Shown here one piece after another: positions 1 to 5,162 of a stretch of DNA of 5,988 bases. A model generated the notes under the pieces. The model had not been told where the DNA came from and ran no database searches. It saw only the letters and a program-made list of their open reading frames with translations. The stretch's first letter is position 1. The number at the start of each line of letters is the position of its first letter. Both the position numbers and the translations under genes were made by a program. The stretch comes from Burkholderiaceae bacterium (lineage in GTDB: Bacteria; Pseudomonadota; Gammaproteobacteria; Burkholderiales; Burkholderiaceae_D). The stretch is taken from contig JACMLV010000445.1 in assembly GCA_014379395.1 (NCBI GenBank), positions 1-5,988 of the forward strand, written 5' to 3'.

Positions 1-142
1 GATGCAGGGCTACTTCTACAGCCGGCCGTTGAGCGCCGAGCAGTTCGCGGCCTACGCCCGGGACCGGGTCTAGACCCGGTCCCGGGCGTAGGCCGCGAAC
101 TGCTCGGCGCTCAACGGCCGGCTGTAGAAGTAGCCCTGCATC
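1..142. repeat. Perfect 142-bp palindrome (two 71-bp arms, no spacer)
   Basis: Bases 1-71 are the exact reverse complement of bases 72-142. The symmetry axis lies between 71 and 72, inside TCTAGA. The match reaches the window edge, so the true arm length may be greater. Both arms encode the same C-terminal end of an EAL domain, one on each strand, and share the central CTAG as stop on both strands. A natural rho-independent terminator has a much shorter stem and does not copy coding sequence. Long spacerless palindromes are also known to be unstable in bacteria. A fold-back assembly or amplification artefact at a contig end is therefore the likeliest reading. A real tail-to-tail inverted duplication is the alternative. 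Confidence 0.97.
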
Positions 143-2382
143 TCGTCGCAATCGTGCTCGCGCAGGAAGGCGCGCTGGCCGTCCGTCTCGACCCCTTCGG
201 CGATGGTTCGCAGGCCCAGACTCTTGGCCATCTGGATGATGGCGCCGACGATGGCCCGGTCCTCCGGATCGGTGCCGATGTCGCGCACGAAGGACTGGTC
301 GATCTTGAGCTTGTAGACCTTGAATTTCTTCAAGTGGCTGAGCGACGAATAGCCGGTGCCGAAATCGTCGATCGACATGCGCACCCCGCGCGCGTGCAGA
401 TTGTTCATGGTCGCGATGGCGCGCTGCGGATCGGCCATCGAGACGCCCTCGGTGAGTTCGAGTTCGAGGCAGGCCGGCGCCAGGCCCTCCTCGTCGAGGA
501 TGCGCGAAACCAGCGCCGGCAGGTCCGGATGGCGAAACTGCACCGCCGACAGATTGACCGCCATCACCAGCGGCGCGATGCCGTCGCGCCGCCACTGCAC
601 GGCCTGGCGCACCGCCTGCCTGAGCACCCATTCGCCGATCGGCAGGATCAGCCCGCTTTCCTCGGCGGCCGGGATGAACTCGACCGGCGAGACCGGCCCC
701 AGCTCCGGGTGGGTCCAGCGCAGCAGGGCCTCGGCGCCGATCACGCGTTCGCCGCGCATGGCCACCTGCGGCTGGTAGCACACCCGCATCTGTCCGCGCG
801 CGAGCGCCTGGCGCAGCGCGTTGACCAGCTCCAGGTGGCGCGCCGAGCGCGCCTGCATCTCGCCGGTGAAGAAGCGGTAGCCGTGCCGGCCCTCCTGCTT
901 GGCGCGGTACATCGCCACGTCGGCGCGCTTGCCCAGCGTTTCGAAATCGGCGCCGTCGTCCGGGTAGAGGGCGATGCCGATCGAACCGGTCACGTTCAGG
1001 TCGTGGTGCTCGATCCGGTACGGCGCGGCGATGGCCGCCAGCAGCTTTTGCGCCACCTCGGCCGCGCCGGCCGCGTCCACGCCGGGCAGCAGGAAGATGA
1101 ACTCGTCGCCGCCCAGGCGCCCCACCGTGTCGGCGCCGCGCAGCAATTGGCACAGGCGCTGCGACAACTGCACCAGCAGGGCGTCGCCGGCGCTGTGGCC
1201 GAGCGTGTCGTTGATGTCCTTGAAATGGTCGATGTCGAGGAACATCACGGCGGCCGGCTCGCCGCTGCGCTGCGCCAGCGTCAGCGCGTATTTGACGCGC
1301 TCGCCCAACAGGACGCGGTTGGGCAGCCCGGTCAGCGCGTCGAAATGCGCCAGGTACTGGATTTTCTCCTCGGCCTGCTTGCGGGCGGCGATGTCGATGC
1401 CCAGCCCGACCACGTACGGATCGCCGTCGCCGGCGGTGCGCCGCCCCGAGAAATAATACGGCAGCCGGCGCCCGTCCCTGGTCAGCAGCGCCGCCTCGAT
1501 CGACGCCTCGCCGCTGGCAAACACTTCGCCGATGCGCGCCTCGATGCGCGCGCCGTCGTCGTGGTCGAAGAAGGCGCGCGCGTGCATGCCCTCGACCTCG
1601 GCGCGGCCGCGGCCGGTGACCTCGCAAAAGCGCTGGTTGCAGCGAATCAGCACGCCGTGCCGGTCGATCAGATAAAAGATGCCCGGCAAACAATTGATGG
1701 TGTCGTCGGAAAACTGCCTCTCCTGCGCCAGCGCCTGGGTCGCCTGCTCGTGCACCAGGATGGCGCGCTGCAATTGCTGGTTCGTCGCCGACAACTCGGC
1801 GGTGCGCTCGCCGACCCGGTGCACCAAATCCTCATTCAGCTGGCGCAATTGCGTTTGCGCCTCCATCTGGCGCCGGCGCATCAAGCCCTGCTGGCCCAGC
1901 ATCTCGGCCAGCCCGACCAGGAAGGCCATGATGGCCGGCATGCGCTCGCGCGGCACCACCGGCACTGCGCGCACCGCGTCGAGGTAGCCCGGCGCGTCGA
2001 ACCCGTAGCGCTCGGCCTGGCGCGCGAAAAAAGCCATGTCCGGCGCCCGGTGCAGCATCTGGCCGGTGAACACGTTGGCCACGTGTTCGCCCTCGATGTA
2101 CACCGGGGTGGCGTAGTCGACCAGCCCGTTCGGGCAGTCGTAGCCGACGTAGGGCGCGTCGTGCAGATGGCCGAGGATGTACTGGTCGCTTTGCACGCAC
2201 TGGCGGCAGGTGTCGGGGTGGACCCGGTGGAAGTCGGTGCAGGCCCGCGACCAGCCGGCGGCGGTCAAGACCCGGCTGTCGTTATCGATCAAAGCGTGAT
2301 TGATGCCGGTGGCGCGGTGCAGCGCCTCCATCAGCGCCTGCAGCGCGGGCATGTCGATCAATTCCGAGAGTGGATAACTCAC
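70..2382 (-). CDS. PocR-PAS-GGDEF-EAL c-di-GMP signalling protein
   Basis: This cytosolic protein of 770 residues is predicted to make and/or break cyclic di-GMP. Residues about 5-165 match the PocR sensory domain, with Cys48, Cys59, Cys62 and Cys83. A signalling coiled coil spans about 172-225 (RTAELSATNQQLQ type) and a PAS domain about 226-335. The GGDEF domain (about 340-505) has metal-ligand candidates Asp383 and Asp385, GGDEF at 424-428, and an inhibitory I-site RGAD at 415-418. The EAL domain (about 515-765) has EAL at 551-553, Asn610, ELTE ending at Glu645, DDFGTGYSS from 672, Lys693, Glu729 and Gln749. Both active sites therefore look intact, and which activity dominates cannot be told. 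No membrane segments are visible. The start is GTG at 2382 with a weak AGGCG upstream; ATG at 2352 (residue 11) is the alternative. The stop lies on the axis of the 142-bp palindrome, so the last bases are less secure than the rest. Confidence 0.95.
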   Translation of the reverse strand: MSYPLSELIDMPALQALMEALHRATGINHALIDNDSRVLTAAGWSRACTDFHRVHPDTCRQCVQSDQYILGHLHDAPYVGYDCPNGLVDYATPVYIEGEHVANVFTGQMLHRAPDMAFFARQAERYGFDAPGYLDAVRAVPVVPRERMPAIMAFLVGLAEMLGQQGLMRRRQMEAQTQLRQLNEDLVHRVGERTAELSATNQQLQRAILVHEQATQALAQERQFSDDTINCLPGIFYLIDRHGVLIRCNQRFCEVTGRGRAEVEGMHARAFFDHDDGARIEARIGEVFASGEASIEAALLTRDGRRLPYYFSGRRTAGDGDPYVVGLGIDIAARKQAEEKIQYLAHFDALTGLPNRVLLGERVKYALTLAQRSGEPAAVMFLDIDHFKDINDTLGHSAGDALLVQLSQRLCQLLRGADTVGRLGGDEFIFLLPGVDAAGAAEVAQKLLAAIAAPYRIEHHDLNVTGSIGIALYPDDGADFETLGKRADVAMYRAKQEGRHGYRFFTGEMQARSARHLELVNALRQALARGQMRVCYQPQVAMRGERVIGAEALLRWTHPELGPVSPVEFIPAAEESGLILPIGEWVLRQAVRQAVQWRRDGIAPLVMAVNLSAVQFRHPDLPALVSRILDEEGLAPACLELELTEGVSMADPQRAIATMNNLHARGVRMSIDDFGTGYSSLSHLKKFKVYKLKIDQSFVRDIGTDPEDRAIVGAIIQMAKSLGLRTIAEGVETDGQRAFLREHDCDEMQGYFYSRPLSAEQFAAYARDRV

Positions 2383-2396
2383 TTGTCGCCTGTCAG

Positions 2397-2416
2397 AAAA
2401 ATTCGGCGTTACCGAA
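2397..2416 (-). terminator. Terminator-like hairpin in the leader of the c-di-GMP gene
   Basis: On the minus strand, TTCGG (2416-2412) and CCGAA (2406-2402) form a perfect 5-bp stem with a 5-nt loop. Five T residues (2401-2397) follow at once. This is the layout of an intrinsic terminator, and it lies just 14 nt upstream of the GTG start. The stem is short and only three of its five pairs are G-C, so termination would be weak. It could act as an attenuator for the gene or simply be a chance fold. Confidence 0.35.
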
Positions 2417-2430
2417 CCGCAAAGATGAGA

Positions 2431-2490
2431 CTTTAGAAAACATGATTGATCTTTAGCAAATCTTATTAATCTTCAGGAAATCTCATTGAT
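2431..2490. repeat. Three tandem 20-bp imperfect repeats
   Basis: Units lie at 2431-2450, 2451-2470 and 2471-2490 with no spacing. Units 1 and 2 agree at 15 of 20 bases, units 2 and 3 at 16, and units 1 and 3 at 15. The consensus is CTTTAGNAAATCTNATTGAT. The fixed parts are CTT.AG, the AAA that follows, and ATT.AT at the end. A 20-bp period is close to two turns of the helix, which would place bound proteins on the same face. A repeated operator for a regulator of one or both flanking genes is a reasonable inference. No regulator is known from the sequence. Confidence 0.75.
2432..2459 (-). promoter_or_regulatory. Candidate sigma-70 promoter for the c-di-GMP gene
   Basis: Read on the minus strand, TTGCTA (2459-2454) matches the -35 consensus at 4 of 6 positions. 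TCTAAA (2437-2432) matches the -10 consensus at 4 of 6. The spacer is 16 bp. Both boxes lie within the first two tandem repeats, so a protein bound to the repeats would overlap the promoter. AT-rich DNA yields such matches by chance, so this is only a candidate. Confidence 0.2.
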
Positions 2491-2517
2491 TTATCGCAGA
2501 AACGAACTACGCTGACT

Positions 2518-2537
2518 GGACACTGGTCCCACGGGAC
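2518..2537. repeat. Two overlapping short inverted repeats in the leader of the zinc-ribbon gene
   Basis: GGAC (2518-2521) pairs with GTCC (2526-2529) across 4 nt, and GTCCC (2526-2530) pairs with GGGAC (2533-2537) across 2 nt. They share the GTCC segment, so the two folds exclude each other in RNA. The second has a very tight loop and may work better as a DNA site than as an RNA hairpin. They sit about 55-70 bp upstream of the ATG at 2591. The stems are short enough to be chance. Confidence 0.3.
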
Positions 2538-2590
2538 AATCGACAGCACGCCTTCGCCGCCACCGCACCGCACATTGAGAGAGCGCCACC

Positions 2591-2899
2591 ATGAACGAAC
2601 CGATCGACCTGACCCGCCGCCCCCGCAACCGGATCATCGACGCGCCCGCGCTGGTGCTGGTGCAGCTCGACCCGACCGAGGTGGTCGACGGCGTGCCGCT
2701 CGAGGACGACGGCTACTTGGCCGATGATTTCATGATCCAGGGCGAGATGCGCGAAACCTGCCCGGCCTGCCCGACGGAGCACCTGCAAATGGTGCTGCGG
2801 CAGGACAACGTCAAGCGCGCGCATCTGTTTTGCCAGCGCTGCACGCGCTGCTACGACGCCAGCTACCCGGACGGCACGCCGGCATTCGCGATGGCCTGA
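2591..2899 (+). CDS. Small zinc-ribbon-like protein, function unknown
   Basis: I do not recognise the family of this 102-residue soluble protein. The C-terminal half carries CPAC (Cys57, Cys60) and, twenty residues on, CQRC (Cys81, Cys84), followed by Cys87 in CTRC. Two CxxC knuckles at this spacing are typical of a zinc ribbon, so a single structural zinc is expected. The N-terminal half is acidic, rich in Asp, Glu and hydrophobic residues, with no signal peptide or membrane segment. ATG at 2591 follows a purine-rich GAGAGAG stretch (2577-2583), a modest ribosome site. The gene is read away from the c-di-GMP gene and shares its AT-rich upstream region. It ends 24 bp from the end of the convergent orn gene. 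The opposite-strand frame over the same DNA lacks any recognisable motif, while this frame has ordered cysteines, so this is the real gene. Confidence 0.8.
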   Translation: MNEPIDLTRRPRNRIIDAPALVLVQLDPTEVVDGVPLEDDGYLADDFMIQGEMRETCPACPTEHLQMVLRQDNVKRAHLFCQRCTRCYDASYPDGTPAFAMA

Positions 2900-2907
2900 G
2901 CGGGTCG

Positions 2908-2920
2908 AGGCCGCTGGCCT
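2908..2920. terminator. Short hairpin between convergent genes
   Basis: AGGCC (2908-2912) and GGCCT (2916-2920) form a 5-bp GC-rich stem with a 3-nt loop. It lies in the 24-bp gap between the ends of the zinc-ribbon gene and orn, where a shared bidirectional terminator would be expected. No clear T run follows on either strand, so it is a weak candidate. Confidence 0.25.
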
Positions 2921-2923
2921 TCG

Positions 2924-3508
2924 TTAGAGCTTGATGAAGTGCTCGCGGTAGTACTTGAGCTCTTCGATCGACTCCCGGATGTCGGCCATCGCCGTGTGCA
3001 TCTGGTGCTTTTTAAAACCGGCGATCAGTTCCGGCTTCCAGCGCTTGCACAATTCCTTCAGCGTCGACACGTCGATGTTGCGGTAGTGGAAGAACGCCTC
3101 CAGCTTCGGCATGCCGCGCACCATGAAGCGACGGTCCTGGCCGATGGTGTTGCCGCACATCGGCGATTTACCGGCCGGCACATATTTTTTCAGGAACGCG
3201 ATCAGCTCGGCCTCCGCCTGCGCCTCGGTCACGGTCGAGGCCTTGACGCGCTCGGTCAGCCCGGAGCGTCCGTGCGTGCCGCGGTTCCAGGCGTCCATCT
3301 TGCCCAGCGTTTCGTCGGACTGGTGGATGGCGAACACGGGGCCCTCGGCCAGGATGTTCAAATGCATGTCGGTGACCACCACCGCCACTTCGATGATGCG
3401 GTCGGTGTCGGGTTCCAGGCCGGTCATTTCCATGTCGACCCAGATCAGGTTCATCTCGTTGGGACGCTGCGGCGCTGCCGGTGCGGTGATATCGGTCGCT
3501 TGTGACAT
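2924..3508 (-). CDS. orn: Oligoribonuclease
   Basis: Orn is a cytosolic 3'-to-5' exoribonuclease of the DEDDh family. It finishes RNA decay by cutting dinucleotides to mononucleotides, including pGpG from c-di-GMP breakdown. The 194-residue protein shows the set of catalytic residues: Asp25 and Glu27 (WVDMEMTGL), Asp125 (GNTIGQDRRFM), then His171 and Asp176 (HTAMADIRES). The C-terminal IEELKYYREHFIKL is characteristic of the family. It is slightly longer than the E. coli enzyme because of about 18 extra Ala/Pro-rich N-terminal residues before MNLIWVDMEMTG. The start at 3508 has AAGAGAG about 5 nt upstream, which supports the long form. Met19 (MNLIW) is the alternative start. It is convergent with the zinc-ribbon gene and divergent from the M48 protease gene. 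Identification is secure. Confidence 0.97.
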   Translation of the reverse strand: MSQATDITAPAAPQRPNEMNLIWVDMEMTGLEPDTDRIIEVAVVVTDMHLNILAEGPVFAIHQSDETLGKMDAWNRGTHGRSGLTERVKASTVTEAQAEAELIAFLKKYVPAGKSPMCGNTIGQDRRFMVRGMPKLEAFFHYRNIDVSTLKELCKRWKPELIAGFKKHQMHTAMADIRESIEELKYYREHFIKL

Positions 3509-3555
3509 AATTCTCTCTTAGCCTAAACAATCCAGCATTTTCTCACAGGCATAGC
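3509..3555. promoter_or_regulatory. 47-bp divergent gap between orn and the protease gene
   Basis: Both starts face away from this short gap, so it holds both ribosome sites: AAGAGAG on the minus strand for orn and ACAGG (3545-3549) for the protease. There is too little room for two separate promoters, so at least one must reach into the opposite coding region. CATAAT at 3506-3511 resembles a rightward -10 box at 5 of 6 positions, but no good -35 box stands 16-18 bp upstream. No promoter is assigned. Confidence 0.4.
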
Positions 3556-4827
3556 ATGTATTCACTCGCATTTTCGGTTTTGTTCGTATCTTTCCTCGTC
3601 CTGACGCTGACGCTGCGCTTCTGGCTCGCCTCGCGCCAGATCCGCCACGTGCTGACCCACCGCGGCGCGGTTCCGGCCGAATTCGCCGACAAGATCCCGC
3701 TCGGGGCGCACCAGAAGGCGGCCGACTACACGATCGCCAAAACCAAGTTCGGCCTAGTCACGATGGGCGTCAGCTATTGCACGCTGATCGGCTTCACCCT
3801 GCTCGGCGGCCTGCAATGGCTGGCGCTGACGGTGTTCCCGCTGAGCGGCGACGGCATGCGCTACCAGATCGCGCTGCTGGTCGCCTTCGCCGCCGTGTCC
3901 GGCCTGATCGACCTGCCGTTCGACTACTACCGCCAGTTCGTGCTGGAAAAGCGCTTCGGCTTCAACAAGATGACCCCGGCGCTCTTTTTCGCCGACCTGG
4001 TCAAGGGCGTGCTGCTCGGCGCGGCCATCGGCCTGCCGCTGATCTGGGTGGTGCTGACCCTGATGGCCAAGACCGGCGATCTGTGGTGGCTGTACGCGTG
4101 GGCCGTGTGGAGCGGCTTCCAACTGTTGCTGATGGTGCTCTACCCGACCGTCATCGCGCCGCTGTTCAACAAATTCACGCCGCTGGCCGACGAATCGCTC
4201 AAGGCCCGCATCGAGGGATTGATGGCGCGCGTCGGCTTCGCCTCGAAGGGCCTGTTCGTGATGGACGGCTCCAAGCGCAGCGCGCACGGCAACGCCTATT
4301 TCTCCGGCTTCGGCGCCAACAAGCGCATCGTCTTTTTCGACACCCTGCTCGAGCGCCTGGCGCCGCGGGAAATCGAGGCGGTGCTGGCGCACGAACTGGG
4401 GCACTTCAAACTCAAGCACATCGTCAAGCGCATCGCCCTGATGTTCGCGCTGTCGCTGGCCTTCCTGGCCCTGCTCGGCTGGCTGAAAAACCAGCTCTGG
4501 TTCTTCACCGGCCTCGGCGTCGATCCTTTGCTGCCGCCCGGCCAGCCCAACGACGCCATGGCGCTGATCCTGTTCATGCTGGTGCTGCCGGTGTTCGCCT
4601 TCCTGCTCGGGCCGCTTAGCTCGCTCAGCTCGCGCAAGCACGAATTCGAGGCCGACGCCTTCGCCGCCAAGCACAGCGACGCCGGCGACCTGGTCTCGGC
4701 GCTGGTCAAAATGTACGAGGACAACGCCTCGACCCTGACGCCCGATCCGCTCCATTCGGCCTTCTACGATTCGCACCCGCCGGCCAGCGTGCGCATTCGT
4801 CACCTCAATTTGGCCGCCACACAATGA
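3556..4827 (+). CDS. Ste24-type M48 membrane zinc metalloprotease
   Basis: This 423-residue integral membrane protease belongs to peptidase family M48, in the Ste24/CaaX-protease branch rather than the shorter HtpX branch. The zinc site is HELGH at 279-283, with Glu363 as third ligand in HEFEADAFA and Asp367 nearby. The C-terminal DSHPPASVRIRHL (405-417) is also typical of the family. About seven hydrophobic segments are visible, near residues 2-22, 66-94, 104-121, 150-170, 177-200, 292-310 and 335-355. This agrees with the seven-helix Ste24 fold. Bacteria generally lack prenylated CaaX substrates, so a role in membrane protein quality control is inferred. ATG at 3556 has AGG about 7 nt upstream. 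The stop overlaps the next start by 4 bp (ATGA at 4824-4827). It is the first gene of the rightward cluster. Family assignment is firm; substrate is unknown. Confidence 0.95.
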   Translation: MYSLAFSVLFVSFLVLTLTLRFWLASRQIRHVLTHRGAVPAEFADKIPLGAHQKAADYTIAKTKFGLVTMGVSYCTLIGFTLLGGLQWLALTVFPLSGDGMRYQIALLVAFAAVSGLIDLPFDYYRQFVLEKRFGFNKMTPALFFADLVKGVLLGAAIGLPLIWVVLTLMAKTGDLWWLYAWAVWSGFQLLLMVLYPTVIAPLFNKFTPLADESLKARIEGLMARVGFASKGLFVMDGSKRSAHGNAYFSGFGANKRIVFFDTLLERLAPREIEAVLAHELGHFKLKHIVKRIALMFALSLAFLALLGWLKNQLWFFTGLGVDPLLPPGQPNDAMALILFMLVLPVFAFLLGPLSSLSSRKHEFEADAFAAKHSDAGDLVSALVKMYEDNASTLTPDPLHSAFYDSHPPASVRIRHLNLAATQ

Positions 4828-5162
4828 CCAAGCCACTCAGCGAACTGCAATGCGCGCCGCGCCAGACGGCGCTCGACGACGCCAGCACCGTCATCCTGCT
4901 GGCCCAGGTGCCCGGCTGGACGATTGAAGACGGCATGCTGGGCCGCCACTTCGCCTTCCACGACTATTACCAGACGATCGCCTTCGTCAACGCGCTGGCC
5001 TTTGTGACCCACGCGCAAGACCACCACCCGGAGCTGACCATTACCTACAATACCTGCGCGGTGCGCTACCAGACCCACTCGGTGGGCGGCCTGTCGGAAA
5101 ACGATTTCATTTGCGCGGCCAAGGCCGACGCCCTGTACGCGGGCGCGGCGGGCCGCGCATGA
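4824..5162 (+). CDS. Pterin-4a-carbinolamine dehydratase (4a-hydroxytetrahydrobiopterin dehydratase)
   Basis: The PCD/DCoH family dehydrates 4a-hydroxytetrahydropterin during recycling of the cofactor used by aromatic amino acid hydroxylases. In proteobacteria such genes are often called phhB. The 112-residue protein has the active-site block DHHPELTITYN, with His67, His68, Pro69 and Glu70. His85 follows in THSVGGLSENDF, and Asp94 is at the position expected for a conserved acidic residue. The spacing from His68 to His85 is 17, as between the catalytic histidines of the mammalian enzyme. Length is normal. The start overlaps the protease stop and the stop overlaps the rsgA start, each by ATGA. 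No good ribosome site precedes the ATG, so translation probably depends on coupling. No phenylalanine hydroxylase gene is in the window, so the substrate in vivo is open. Confidence 0.93.
   Translation: MTKPLSELQCAPRQTALDDASTVILLAQVPGWTIEDGMLGRHFAFHDYYQTIAFVNALAFVTHAQDHHPELTITYNTCAVRYQTHSVGGLSENDFICAAKADALYAGAAGRA

Larger units (their letters stand above)
2383..2590. promoter_or_regulatory. AT-rich divergent intergenic region
   Basis: This 208-bp gap separates the leftward GTG start of the c-di-GMP gene from the rightward ATG of the zinc-ribbon gene, so it should carry both promoters. By hand count the stretch 2421-2510 is about 30% G+C, against strongly GC-rich flanks. It holds three tandem 20-bp repeats, a hairpin followed by a T run on the minus strand, and two overlapping hairpins near 2518-2537. 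I could not find a convincing rightward sigma-70 promoter. No c-di-GMP riboswitch is evident. Confidence 0.7.

Noticed and set aside
1..142. Bidirectional transcription terminator at the palindrome
   Set aside because: The stem is 71 bp, contains coding sequence on both arms and lacks flanking T runs, which is unlike an intrinsic terminator.
154..2436. 760-codon open frame on the plus strand opposite the c-di-GMP gene
   Set aside because: Its translation is a low-complexity run rich in His, Arg, Ala, Gln, Val and Asp with no recognisable domain. It lies antisense to a gene with clear PocR, PAS, GGDEF and EAL motifs. Long antisense frames are expected from GC-biased third positions.
2431..2490. 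CRISPR array or plasmid iterons
   Set aside because: The 20-bp units are contiguous without spacers, imperfect and only three in number. No cas, rep or partition gene is nearby.
2383..2590. c-di-GMP riboswitch in the leader of the GGDEF-EAL gene
   Set aside because: I saw no paired-stem architecture of that size; the gap is mostly AT-rich repeats plus very short hairpins. A covariance-model search would settle it.
2507..2824. 105-codon open frame on the minus strand over the zinc-ribbon gene
   Set aside because: It has no ordered motif, and the plus-strand frame has a purine-rich ribosome site and a two-knuckle cysteine pattern.
3754..4836. 360-codon open frame on the minus strand opposite the M48 protease
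   Set aside because: The translation is Gln/Arg/His/Glu-rich with no motif, while the opposite strand has HELGH and membrane segments. It is a GC-bias shadow.
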